Assembly: GCA_964019135.1 (NCBI GenBank)
Contig: OZ025261.1
Location: forward strand, 32,348,029 to 32,412,028
Direction of reading: 5' to 3'
Source of the DNA: Arenicola marina
Lineage: Eukaryota > Annelida > Polychaeta > Arenicolidae
Length of the DNA stretch: 64,000 nucleotides
The notes beneath the pieces are model-generated. The model was not told the DNA's origin, searched no databases, and saw nothing but the letters and a program-made list of their open reading frames with translations. Position numbers and translations under genes: made by a program. Below, piece after piece: positions 22,575-32,647 of this stretch. Numbering within the stretch: the stretch's first letter is position 1; each line of letters opens with the position of its first letter.

Positions 22575-23384
22575 AACCTACGTGATATTGTACTGTCAAA
22601 ATGTCATTTGGGCTGCTCAACCATCTTATGTACTGAGATTTGCTAAAAGGACACGTAGACCACATGGGGGGTGGAGTGGGGGGGGGGGGGGTAATAGGGG
22701 AGAGGGGTAGGCGGACATCGGGAAGTGGCCGGGGACATAACGGAGGCGGATGGAACGTCACATCTCTGGATGGCTCTTGAAGGCGATGGGATTAGCCCTA
22801 GAATGGCAGCGAGATTGCCTGTGCTTGGCCAGGGCCATAGAGGTTTCACTGACCTGGTCTGGCATTTCACTGGCCGGTTCTGCTACTGGCTGATAAGGCG
22901 GGATTCATGCGAGTCAGGCGCGATTACAGCGCAAGGAGATTTTAGAGACTTTGAAATTCAATTATTTGAATATATTTCAGGGGATCATGGAGGTCAATGG
23001 GACATAATAGAATATGACACAGACCCAAGGGAAGCGACATAAAAGTGAACTCACCGCCGACGAGGGGTTGCAGGGGCGGAGCCAGCGACTTGCACAAATG
23101 TACGTACCGGCTGCACATAAAATTGAAAAATGTACTCCCGAACAACAGGATTGCACGTACCGGCACAGCCCAATGTGTACGCACATGCGTGCGTGCGGGC
23201 GGCTGGCTACGCCCCTGGGTTGGCGCTGCTTAGTGTTCCCTGTTCTTGTTCTTACAGCTTCTTCAGGACAGTAACAATTAAAAAAACAAAACAAATTATA
23301 CTTTGAAAGCAGAGATTTTGACATCCGTTACGTCTAGACGTAATGTATGTGAAGACTCCCTTCAGTCGTACCTTTGTTACTACC
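22575..23384. other. No gene seen; G-run near 22678
   Basis: An 11-13 G run at about 22679-22691. The 105-codon plus frame at 22725-23042 has no recognisable features. Confidence 0.45.
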
Positions 23385-23413
23385 GGTACACATGCTTTTG
23401 TTGCATGTGTACC
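23385..23413. repeat. Perfect 11-bp hairpin
   Basis: GGTACACATGC (23385-23395) and GCATGTGTACC (23403-23413) are exact inverted repeats separated by 7 nt, just beyond the 3' side of the adjacent SINE. Confidence 0.75.
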
Positions 23414-23444
23414 AAGTGCCGAGGGTGTGCACAGAACGTGCACA

Positions 23445-23663
23445 TGTCATATCGCCACCATTAGAAGGGTCGAGGAAGGAAGCAGCCGTATCTCTGCGAG
23501 TAAGCCCCTACTCCTTGGGAAGGGACACATGGCAACCTTACGCTGCACAAAACTAGACATTGATGAGATTCGAACTACACGGCGGCCGCTTCGGCTGGCC
23601 CTGCAGATCACACTTGAAAAAGTAGCCGAACGCGTTACCCACTAGGCCACTGGGTGACCCCTC
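23445..23663 (-). mobile_element. tRNA-derived SINE (head plus conserved core)
   Basis: On the minus strand, TGGCCTAGTGG (A box, 23640-23650) is followed by AGTTCGAATCT (B box, 23566-23576). Downstream comes a core with GGAGTAGGGGCTTACT and GGCGATATGAC. This core matches the SINE at 30017-30279 over about 68 bp while the tRNA heads differ. No target-site duplication or tail is visible at the 3' end, so the copy may be truncated there. Confidence 0.7.
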
Positions 23664-23989
23664 TATCTGGTCAAGACATAGCCCGATATAAGTGTAATGC
23701 ACAACCAGTCAAAACGTCAAATCATTAACACCTACCCGAGTGAGTAGTTCCGAACTGGGGTGTCGGAAGTCTGAAAAGAAAGAGACACATTCCATTGCCC
23801 ATATTATACTGAGGTCTTATGAGTGGTATTAATAAGTGGCGAGTGGTTACGTGTCTAACGACAGTCGCAAACGAGGCGTTCAGTTGTGTCTACTTAGTCG
23901 GCAGAGAAATCCACATTGTCGTGATTAGTTTAATTGTAATAGGCAATGCCTAAACTGTAATTATATTTAATTCCCACACTGTAAGGCAC

Positions 23990-24485
23990 AATGACCACAT
24001 TGTAATATACAATGCCCACATTATAATATACAATGCCCACATTACAATATGCAATGCCCACATTGTAATATACAATGTCCATGCTGTAATACACAATGTC
24101 CATGCTGTAATACACAATGCCCACATTGTAATATGCAGTGCCCACATTGTAATATTCAATGCCCACATTGTAATATACAATGCCCACATTGTAATATTCA
24201 ATGCCCACATTGTAATACACAATGCCCACATTGTAATATACAATGCCCACATTGTAATATACAATGCCCACATTGTAATATACAATGCCCACATTGTAAT
24301 ATTCAATGCCCACATTGTAATACACAATGCCCACATTGTAATACACAATGTCCTTACTGTAAATATACAATGCCCACTGTAATATACGATGCCCACATTG
24401 TAATATACAATGCCCACACTGTAATATACAGTGACCACGCTGTAATATACAATGCCCACACTGTAATATACAATGCCAACACGAT
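23990..24485. repeat. 21-bp minisatellite CAATGCCCACATTGTAATATA
   Basis: About 23 units. A period of 21 (7 codons) leaves both strands open: plus CNIQCPH (147 codons) and minus VGIVYYN (146 codons) are artefacts. It lies just left of exon 8, in the presumed intron 8 of the FSIP2-like gene. Confidence 0.9.
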
Positions 24486-24557
24486 GCAATAGACGCATAT
24501 GAAGTTAAGTTAAACCTTCCATTGTGGATAGCTGTGTTGTTTGCCTTCTGTACTTAC

Positions 24558-24644
24558 ATTCGTCTTCGTCGAGCGTCGACAGAATGGACTGCTTCATATC
24601 CCAGTTGCTCACCAGACTCCTCCGCTTGGGGGCGCCCTTCTTCC
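24558..24644 (-). CDS. FSIP2-like: FSIP2-like exon 8
   Basis: Acceptor TTGCAG|GG and donor GAAT|GTAAGT are both strong. The exon takes one base from exon 7 (C+GG = Arg), encodes KKGAPKRRSL then SNWDMKQSILSTLDEDE, and ends with one base. It marks the change from the Arg/Glu-rich helix to a less charged region. Confidence 0.7.
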
Positions 24645-27600
24645 CTGCAACCACAACACAAACAGGGAATTCAAAGGTAAACACGTAGTCTGCAGAATTA
24701 ACAATCCCATAAAAGCGTGTTACATTTAATATTGTAACCACCTAGCATTTTACCATTAATGAATTTTTTATCTTAAGCCAGCTTTTGTTGACATGAAGAC
24801 TATTATGAATTATAAAATCTGCCATAAATTGTGAATAATCCTGCCATTACCTTGCTATTCGCTTAAAGTGTTTGTGCCACGCCAAAACAACTTGAGCTCA
24901 TATTAATCGTCTGTCTTTCCACGCGTATATTATAGGTCTATAACACCCCAAAAAGTACAAGGGAATATTTTTCCAGTTATTTTCGCATCTACCAACTTAA
25001 ATTCTGGGAGCGAGGAAAGTGACGTCAAATGGGAATACAAACGCATGTGCTTTCACAGTTAGACTCAGATTCTCTCTGCTTTTTGGCTTGAACTCAACGA
25101 AAAACACTCAACCATGAGGACAATACACGCCCTCGACCACAGATGCCTACGCACTGCATCAGAGCTCAACTGTCAATCTTTTGACATCGTTAGGGAATTT
25201 CGAAATAACGCTCAGATGCAATGCTCCAAGAAATAAACCCGCCGGACCTCAGTTTGGCTAATTTGACGAACGCTTTTATATAGTGATATCGTAAAATAAA
25301 AACTGTAAACTTCCATTAAAACGAATTCCTCATTGTTGATCTTCCCTAAACAAAGTTAACTCTAAATTAATCGTGGCACAAACACTTTAGTTACAGGTTG
25401 GCGCGCCATGGCCAAACATTGATGCATCCTTGTAAAACTAGTCAACTGGTCACATGGCATGACCATGTGACACTCCTATCGCGTGTCAGAACGTGTGTCC
25501 TGTGTTTCATTGCACTAAGATCTCGTAACTTTTGATCGTAAAATATAAAAATTGAGTTGTCGGCCCCCACGAGAAATTAAGAGATGTAAAAGTTACAGGT
25601 CTTACGTCCAAACTTACGTCGAGATTGTTTCCTGACTTTCTCCGCCAGGCGGCGCTCCATGCGCTCATGGAATCTCTCCGTGTACATAGACTCCTGCTGC
25701 GCTCGCTCCTGGCGCCGCCTCTCGGTCAACGCCAACAGCAGGGCTGTGAGTAGACAGACGAATGGCATTTTCAACAAAGTCACAATCCTTTTCTCGTGTA
25801 TTTCTTATATTTTCTTATATTTCTTATATTTTGTTATATTTTGTTATATTTTGTCATATTTTGTTATATTTTGTTATATTTTTTATATTTGTCTTAAATT
25901 GTTTTATATGTTCCATAAATGTTTCTTATATTTTCTTATATTTCTTATATGTTCTTATACATATTTTATATTTTTCTTATATATATTTTATATTTTTCTT
26001 ATACATATTTTACATTTTTCTTGTCCTAACTTTTTCGGTAATGTAACATCGCGGAATGAGCGCCTTACATTGACCTGTCGACTTAGACCTAGGTCAATTG
26101 ATGTAATATTGCCACAGGAATAACTGATGAACATAATACGTTTCGGATCACAGGTTTCACAACCCGTGGCGTATATGACGAAGAGCTTGGAGGAGTTGAT
26201 GGAGTAGACGCCAGGGTGAGATTGCTTTATGATTCCACTGGGGGACGATTTAGAGCGCCATTCTAATGTGATTTAGAGAGGGATGGGCTGATTGAAAGCG
26301 GCGAACATCGAAGGTAACACCCCCCCCCCCCTTCCCCTGCCTTCTTTTTCTTCCAGTCGTGGTTTATTCACAACGCTACCCATCGCCAGATACCGGCGTC
26401 ACGCTGCATGTATTCAGGGCTTGTATATATATAACCGTTCGTTTTAGGTGGGGCGGGGATTTCTTCCAATAATCTAGCTCATTTTCATCCAACCATTGTC
26501 ACGACTGAGATCGTGTCCAATACATCGGGGATTGGGACACAGGACACAGATATAATGGGCTGAGGGGTAGGTGCCAAATGTCAAGGTCACTTTACCCATG
26601 ATGAATGGGTCATATGGGTGGCATAGCAGCAGTCAACGGCGAAGCGAGGGAGCGGATTCTGCTCACAGAGGCAGATGACCTTGTTCTGATGACCTTGAGA
26701 TATATAGAACACACCTTGCTGTTTTTCACGTTGCTTCTGTGTCACGTGCGTTCGGTGCTCGATACGCATGCGCAGTAGATACTCCTGTTCTTGCTGCCGC
26801 ATACGGTCCGCTTCGAGCTTTAGTTCTTGCTTCTTTTTTCTCTCCTTCCAGGATTCCTCTAACTAAAAAAAGTTTTCTTTACTAATAAGAAGAACTGTGA
26901 CCTTCACTGCGTGAAACCAGTAAGTGCCACGATCATATTTAAGCCGTGAAGCGCCCTCTAATTAAACACCGGTATTTAAGTGCTGCTGGTAGGTCGTTAC
27001 AACGGCTGCGTGTGTGTGTTTGTACGAGGGACCGGGTCTGGTAACCATGGTAACAAGCGACGGTGTGACAGACCTGTTTCTGCCTCTCCTCCTCCCTCTG
27101 CAGACGCCGAGCCTCAGTCCTCGTCTTGCGCGCGCGATCCTCCTCAAGCCACTTCCGCATCAGCGCCACCTTCCGGCGGCGTTCCTGTTTAAACAATTGA
27201 AAAATTTAATTATACTTTACACGTAAAGACTTTCTGATAGATACATTTCCGATTTTTTTATGATGAAATACAGAGTGCATTGCTTCAAAAACGATTGGAT
27301 GATGACAAATAAAATATATAATGTTCTCTTGAACTAATATATGTTTTTTTTTTGTACAATTGTGATCATGTAAAGCTTACCTCTGTGCAATTGAGTTCAT
27401 GTAAAACTTACCTGCAAGGTTGTTTTCATGTAAAACTTACCTGCATGGTTGTTTTCATGTAAAACTTACCTGCATGGTTGTTTTCATGTAACGCCTACCT
27501 TTGTACCGTTGGGGCTATGTAAAACTTACCTCTGTACAGTTGGGTTCATGTAAAACTTACCTCTGTACAGTTGGGGTTAAGTAATACTTATCTCTGTTCA

Positions 27601-30600
27601 GTTGGGTTCATGTAAAACGTACCTCTGTACAGTTGGGTTCATGTAACGTTTACCTCTGCACAATTGGGCTTATGTAAAGTCAACATTTGTACAGCTGGAT
27701 TCATGTAAAACTACGTCTGTATGGTTGGGTTCATGTAACACCTACCTCTGTGCAGTTGGGTTCTTGTAAAGCCTACCTCTGTTTGTCGCCGACAGATAAT
27801 ATCCCGTCTCTTTTCTTCTTTCTCTCGGAGTTGGTGTTCCTTGTTGGAGACTCGAGATAAGTGTTCTTCGCGCATGCGCTCTCGTCGAATATTCTCGGCT
27901 TCATTCAGTTCCAGGTATCTGCACAATATAACGTTGGGGCGTGTCAACCTATCTTACCTTCTTTAGGGCGTGTATGACCTCTGCCTAACCATGCACTTTT
28001 GACCTCTGTGTAACCTTGTTTGGTCGTGTTTGACCTCTTTCTAACTCTGTACGGTGTTGTTTGACCTTTGCTTAACCATGTTTCATACTTCAGGTCTGTC
28101 TAACCTTGTTCGGCCATGTTTGACCTCTGTCTAACCTTGTTCGGTTGTGTTTGACCTCTGTCTAACCTTGTGCGGTCCTGCTCGTGCTGTTCTGCAAGGC
28201 GGGTCCGTACCTCCCGAACCTTCTCTTCGCGCATGCGTGATACCGATGTGTTTTCTTTTCGCGTACCTTTCTGGCGATTCTTGCCGGTAGAGGCACTTTC
28301 CTAATCAAAGCCGGAAAATGGGAAACCAAATGCCGACTAAACAAAAGTAAGTTCATCACTTCTATATCTTAATAGCATCGACGATACCATCATAGCCCTG
28401 GTGTCAAAGTCATTCTTGCGCATATATCTGTAAATCAGAGCATCATACGGTATATCTTATTGTACATTGATATATCTTTACGGAAGGAATGCGGAATATT
28501 AGAAGGCGTTCCCAAATAATCCATGGTTCGCCCCACTCTTTAACAAGTATCTATTTGCATAAGCCATAGATATCAAAGACTAGATGTTCCAATCCTATGC
28601 CCGTCATTTTGATCATCCTATCCAATAACATATCACGAGCACATAGAAAGCAACAAAAAAGCGGATTGATTGTTAAGTCTGTGACCTCTCTGCGGCGTTC
28701 GATGGCCAGGCTGATCTTCCTCAGGTACTGTCGGTACTCGTTGTACTCCCTCAGGGTGCAGAGGACCCGGCCGTCGTGGGTGATGAACCCGGCGCGGCGC
28801 AGGCGTCGGCGCATCATGTTCGCCGTGAGGTGCGGCTTCAGGTGGGGGTCGTGCAGTGGCTTGTAGCGGTTCGACAGCACCACCGCCTTGGGGTCGGTCA
28901 GGTCAAAGTCCAGTTCAGACGATCTCTTGTGGATCTGAAACAACCACAGCCGCAATATCACCGGGATCAATGGGTGAAACTGCAGGAGGCTTTATAAATC
29001 TGAAAAATAAATATCATTGTGCATATGCAACCTGGGTCAGTCATTGAATGACGCTGTAAGGCGTCTTGGGATTCTAAAATAACGACAGCAGCAGCATAAG
29101 GCCTATTCGGCGTCTCAAGCCGCAAAAGGTTTATTAATTTTCAAGCTTAGTCAAGTCAATGTATGTTTTTTATGTTAAAGTTGGTATCCTACCTAGCTAA
29201 ATTTGGCATATAAGTTACATCTATTTATCTTTTTTAAACACATTATTAAGACTTGGATGCGGGTCTCAAAATGGTGTTCCAAAAGAGAAAAAGGCCAGTC
29301 ATAACGCGCTCAATAAGTACATGTACGCCAGTCATAACGTGAATCTAAGCTCCTACTTCCAAATCTGAATGTCCTATTCAACTTCAATAATTTTATGTGT
29401 ATTACATTATTTTGTACATATTATATTATCATGATTATTATGTGTATTAAATTATTATGCGTCTTACATTTTTATGCGTATTAAATTTGTATGTGTAATA
29501 ATTGTTTATGCGTATTAAATTTGTATGTGTAATAATTGTTAATGCGTATTAAATTTGTATGTGTAATAATTGTTTATGCGTATTAAATTTGTATGTGTAA
29601 TAATTGTTTATGCGTATTAAATTATTATGTGTATTAACTTATCATGCATGTTATGTGCATTAAATTAAGATAATAAGTTAATACACAGCTGAATTTATAT
29701 ACATAATTCAATGCACATATGTGTATTGAATAATGTGCATACATTATAAGTTGTATAAATATGTGTATAAATTATTATGTGTGTTAAATTAATATATGTA
29801 TTAAATTATGATCTGTATCATTTATTATCTGTATCAATTATTATCTGTATTAAACGATTATCTGCATCAAATTATGTGTACTGAAATTTATAGTCCAAGC
29901 AACCCAAAAAAGGTTTCGTTCAATCAAAAGGCTAAGCCATACACTACGAATCATAACGTAATCGATAGCCATATAAGCATGCCTGTCGAGGTAGTTGCTC
30001 TTGGAAATACACCAGATGATTGGTTGGTTGGTTGGTTATTCAGGACGCTTTAACCACTTTTGGTCATATCGCGTCAATGGAAGAAGGCAGGGAGAGGAGC
30101 TATGTCCCCGGAGGTAACCCCCTACTCTTTACGAAGTAAGACCTGGGATCTTTATCCTGCGACCACACAGACATAGCCACAGCGGGGCTCGAAACATCGA
30201 TCCACGTGCCGTTAGGCTCTCAGGTGGCCAGAGCACTCAATGCGAGCGCTCTAGCCCACTGAGCTATCGCGCCGGCCCCTACACCAGAAGGATATCGTAC
30301 AGTATATTTTATCCGACGTTTCTATCTGAGGGGTCTGTTTTATTGAATTACTTATTGATACTTTTGTTTATATTGAGATTCAGAAGGATTCACCTAGTCG
30401 ATCACCCAATTCTATGCGGCGCATGCTTTTACGGAGCTCGTTAATATGAGGGGTCTAGAAGAGACAGTTGGCTATAGTCGACATTGCCGATTTTGAAAAT
30501 TCGACAACCGACAATGACTTCCAAATATCGACACCGACAATTAGTATAATTAAGTTCTCAATAATTATAAAAAAAGACTTCAATTTAAACTTCAGTTATT

Positions 30601-32491
30601 ATAATTGAAATCGAATTGTTATAATTAAAACTCTAATTATTATAATTAAAACTTCAATTATTATAAGTAAAACTTCAATTATTATAAGTAAAACTTCAAT
30701 TATTATAAGTAAAACTTCAATTATTATAAGTAAAACTTCAATTATTATAAGTAAAACTTCAATTATTAGTATTACAATTTCAATTATTATTAAAACTTTA
30801 ATTATTATAATTAAAACTTAAATTATTAAAATTAAAACTTCAATTAGTATAATTAAAACTTCAATTCGTATAATTAAAACTTCAATTAGTATAAATAAGA
30901 GCTCAATTAAGACTGAAATTATTATAAATAAGACCTCAATTAGACTTAGATTTGTAGCCTTTATGTATACAGGTAATTATTATAAAAGTAATAATAATAG
31001 CCTTTATTATTATAATATAATAAGGGCTATAATAATAGGCCATACGATTATTGGTATAATCAATTCCGGTCGATGTATGTAAATAGTCTCAACGTGAGTA
31101 TTCAAACACAGTCAAAAGAAGTCGATGGGTGGTAAAACTAAACAGTACTAAAGACGTTATGTCAATACTTTTAAGCATAAGGAAGTCCCAGGCCGTTATG
31201 ATAAATTATATTTTATAATGGCAAATAACTCCCCCGAGACAGTTAGAATAGAGGGGTGCGTCATGATGGATCTTCGCTATCATCAAACAGGCCTACTGCC
31301 AGTACTGGCTTCTGTCTCAACAAACGAATTTTGGCCTAGCCTAGCCCTTAGTCAACGACATCCATAACATTGACAGTTACACCATAGCCTAAGCTGGCAG
31401 TCATCCTGATATGTAGTGATACAGGGATACACTGAAACGGAGATACACTGTCAGTGTCACTGATGATACAATATCATTGTCAGTGATACACTACACTGTA
31501 ATTGTCAATGATACACTACAATGTAATTGTCAATGATACACTACATTGCAAGCTTATTTTGTCAATGATACAGTGTACTTTTCAGTGATGCAGTGTCATT
31601 GTCAGTGATACACACAGGCACAGTAAATCTGCAGGCGAATTCTCGCACACGGCAGTACAGGTCTCGTTTACTTATTGATGAAATTAATAAATTACTAAAG
31701 AAATCGGACCTAGATCTATAAACATTTACGGGGCCCGTCAAGCGCGGTAAAGGTGCGATATTGGGGGTTGAAGCGGGTGTCGCTCAGTTCCAGCGGGAGT
31801 TGGACACCTTGTGTGTTTAGTATACGTTGTGGGGCCCCCTACCACCCCCCCCCCCGGCCTCCCCCCTCCACTGATTTACTGTGCATGTGGTGATACAGTG
31901 TCATTGTCAGTGATACAATGTCATTGCCAGTGATAGGTCTACAGTACCATTGTCAGGGATACAGTGTCATTGTCAGTAATAAGTACAGTACCATTGTGCA
32001 ATATCAGTGGTATTCTGCCATTAAAATTAAAGTGATTTATTTGTCTGGGCAGTTGGCCATTGAAATTAAAGTGATCTTATTTGTCTGGGCAGTGGGCCAT
32101 TGAAATTAAAGTGATCTTATTTGTCTGGGCAGTTGGCCATTGAAATTAAAGTGATCTTATTTGTCTTCAGCAGTTCAGTTGGCCATAACAAATTCTGCCA
32201 AGTTAGCCTACGCCTAAGGCGCCTTACCCTTTCTCCCATGTGCGTCGTATACAAGATAACTGTTCCTTTCGGTGCATCCAACATGGGCAGCTTGGCGTCC
32301 AGGGGTAACTCTAACCACGTAGGTAATGGATCAGGGGGTATCCCAGGCATTGCTTTCGCTTTACTTTTAGCGGATGCTGATTCCTTGCGCACTTGAGACA
32401 TTTTTGTCGACTTCTTTGGCAAGGTCAAGCGTCCTATGGCATCCTCACTCATATCCATTTTGTGGCGCAAGGGCCCAATGCCGACGCTCAT
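24558..32491 (-). CDS. FSIP2-like: FSIP2-like gene, N-terminal exons 1-8 (partial gene)
   Basis: Multi-exon gene on the minus strand; exons are listed separately. Their phases fit at every junction (264, 249, 134, 142, 111, 148, 126 and 87 nt, about 420 codons open throughout). Residues about 50-88 (LPLDAKLPML, YTTHMGER) and 89-170 (DLTDP, YKPLHDPHLK, GFITHDGRVLCTLREYNEYR) resemble what I recall of the conserved start of vertebrate FSIP2, a giant testis protein of the sperm-tail fibrous sheath that binds AKAP4. The following exons encode Arg/Glu/Gln-rich helical segments, probably coiled coil. No stop codon was found, so the long C-terminal part should lie left of the window. Function in this animal is inferred from homology only. 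Introns 3 and 4 are unusual (donor-containing minisatellites). Confidence 0.75.
25618..25743 (-). CDS. FSIP2-like: FSIP2-like exon 7
   Basis: Acceptor CTCACAG|CC; CC joins the final G of exon 6 to give Ala. It encodes LLLALTERRRQERAQQ, then MYTERFHERMERRLAEKVRK, basic and helical. Donor CGAC|GTAAGT. A second in-phase donor GGAC|GTAAGA lies 12 nt downstream (exon end 25606) and would add four residues. Confidence 0.7.
25795..26035. repeat. AT-rich TTATATTTTCTTATATTT repeat in intron 6
   Basis: Degenerate 10-20-bp units of TTATATTT(T/G)(C/G) fill about 240 bp of the intron between exons 6 and 7. The Phe/Ile/Tyr-rich plus frames over it are composition artefacts. Confidence 0.8.
26715..26862 (-). 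CDS. FSIP2-like: FSIP2-like exon 6
   Basis: Acceptor TTTTTTTAG|TTA, donor CAGCAAG|GTGTGT. 49 codons plus one base: LEESWKERKKKQELKLEADR, then MRQQEQEYLLRMRIEHR and more. Highly charged, almost glycine-free, typical of a continuous helix. The extra base joins exon 7 in phase. Confidence 0.7.
27041..27054. promoter_or_regulatory. X-box-like palindrome in intron 5
   Basis: GTAACCATGGTAAC fits the looser RFX consensus GTNRCC-AT-RGYAAC and is fully palindromic. It lies 20 bp inside the intron from exon 5 of the predicted flagellar gene. Function is unproven. Confidence 0.3.
27074..27184 (-). CDS. FSIP2-like: FSIP2-like exon 5
   Basis: Acceptor TAAACAG|GAA, donor AAACAG|GTCTGT. Exactly 37 codons, phase 0 at both ends: ERRRKVALMRKWLEEDRA, then RKTRTEARRLQREEERQKQ. 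Arg/Glu-rich helix. An X-box-like palindrome (27041-27054) lies just inside intron 5. Confidence 0.7.
27365..27776 (-). repeat. 31-bp minisatellite of 5' splice-site copies (intron 4)
   Basis: Starting at the exon 4 donor, about 13 units of roughly 31 bp run into the intron (minus strand). Each carries a donor-like AGAG|GTAAGT or GCAG|GTAAGT followed by TTTACATGAACCCAACTGTA. Several copies match MAG|GTAAGT perfectly, better than the real donor AGAG|GTAGGC. Confidence 0.9.
27777..27918 (-). CDS. FSIP2-like: FSIP2-like exon 4
   Basis: Acceptor TTGTGCAG|A; the first base completes AG+A = Arg with exon 3. Encodes YLELNEAENIRRERMREEHL, then SRVSNKEHQLREKEEKRR and IICRRQTE. Donor ACAGAG|GTAGGC is phase 0 and is the first unit of the donor-containing minisatellite. 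Confidence 0.75.
27960..28166 (-). repeat. About 34-bp minisatellite of 5' splice-site copies (intron 3)
   Basis: Intron 3 is about 248 bp and is almost entirely degenerate units of about 34 bp read from the exon 3 donor: ACAAG|GTTAGACAGAGG, then TCAAACA(C/T) and GGCCGA or ACCGA. Three or four units keep AAG|GTTA, and the last unit reads GAAG|GTAAGA. Confidence 0.85.
28167..28300 (-). CDS. FSIP2-like: FSIP2-like exon 3
   Basis: Acceptor TTGATTAG|GAA, donor CACAAG|GTTAGA. 44 codons plus two bases. The frame that fits the neighbours encodes ESASTGKNRQKGTRKENTS, then VSRMREEKVREVRTRLAEQH. A different frame is longer but lacks this charge pattern and fits neither phase. Confidence 0.65.
28686..28934 (-). 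CDS. FSIP2-like: FSIP2-like exon 2 (conserved FSIP2 region)
   Basis: Acceptor TTTCAG|ATC. 83 codons, phase 0. This is the most diagnostic exon: DFDLTDPKAVVLSNRYKPLH, then DPHLKPHLTANMMRRRLRRA and GFITHDGRVLCTLREYNEYR. In FSIP2 a similar LTDP-LHDPHL-GYIT-VVCTLRELNKYRQYL order follows the TT-FGEK motif, which here ends exon 1. The donor GAGAG|GTCACA is weak, so the exact 3' edge is less certain. Confidence 0.75.
29440..29640. repeat. AT-rich minisatellite, about 34 bp
   Basis: About five units of TATGCGTATTAAATTTGTAT plus GTGTAATAATTGTT, flanked by looser ATTATGTGTATTAAATTA copies on both sides (29395-29880). Confidence 0.85.
30008..30288 (-). mobile_element. Full-length tRNA-derived SINE with 9-bp TSD
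   Basis: TACACCAGA flanks both sides (30008-30016, 30280-30288); the element is 30017-30279. On the minus strand it starts GGGGCCGGCGCGATAGC, has A box TAGCTCAGTGG (30256-30266), B-box-like GTTTCGAGCCC (30185-30195), a core with AGAGTAGGGGGTTAC and GCGATATGACC, and a 3' tail of repeated CCAA. It is inserted in intron 1 of the FSIP2-like gene in the gene's own orientation. Confidence 0.85.
30580..30960. repeat. AT-rich 21-bp minisatellite (intron 1)
   Basis: Roughly 16 units of AATTATTATAAGTAAAACTT(C), six of them nearly identical between about 30655 and 30770, then diverging at both ends. Confidence 0.9.
31430..31620. repeat. TCAGTGATACAGTGTCATTG minisatellite, block 1
   Basis: About nine units of 18-25 bp built of GTCA(G/A)TGATACA and CAGTGTCATT. 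The same motif returns at 31890-31985 after about 270 bp of unrelated sequence. Confidence 0.8.
31890..31985. repeat. TCAGTGATACAGTGTCATTG minisatellite, block 2
   Basis: Four or five further units of the motif seen at 31430-31620. The separating segment (31621-31889) ends in a C-run near 31845-31857. Confidence 0.75.
32040..32165. repeat. 40-bp minisatellite next to exon 1
   Basis: Three and a half units of CTGGGCAGTTGGCCATTGAA plus ATTAAAGTGATCTTATTTGT lie in intron 1, about 65 bp from the exon 1 donor. These units do not contain the donor site. Confidence 0.9.
32228..32491 (-). CDS. FSIP2-like: FSIP2-like exon 1 with start codon
   Basis: 88 codons from ATG at 32491 to donor GAAAGG|GTAAGG, phase 0. 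A second in-frame Met follows at residue 12 and a third at 14. Residues about 50-88 include PLPTWLELPLDAKLPMLDAP and YTTHMGER, which I compare with the LPLGVKLPVI...FYTTNFGEK start of FSIP2. The N-terminal 40 residues are Ser/Lys-rich and not conserved in my memory. Confidence 0.75.
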
Positions 32492-32647
32492 TAAAAAAGC
32501 TAATATTGAATAAGCTTACATTTGTATACATGCAGCTAAAATAGATCTTGATTTCCGTCTATCCAATTATGAATTATCAGGTAAACACCCCAGGTAAAAC
32601 TCAAGAAAGTAACACCTTCTCCGTTTCCTTGCCGCTGATAGACGACG

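Larger units (their letters stand above)
28935..32227 (-). other. Intron 1 of the FSIP2-like gene, repeat-filled
   Basis: A 3.3-kb intron between phase-0 exons. It holds an AT-rich array (29440-29640), a SINE (30017-30279), an AATTATTATAAGTAAAACTT array (30580-30960), TCAGTGATACA arrays (31430-31620, 31890-31985) and a 40-bp array (32040-32165). I see no extra exon. Confidence 0.55.

Noticed and set aside
23930..24498. VGIVYYN or CPHCNIQ repeat proteins
   Set aside because: 21-bp minisatellite, open on both strands, located in the presumed intron 8.
32030..32227. Donor-rooted origin for the 40-bp array beside exon 1
   Set aside because: Its units do not contain the exon 1 donor GGGTAAGG, and the array starts about 65 bp inside the intron, unlike introns 3 and 4.
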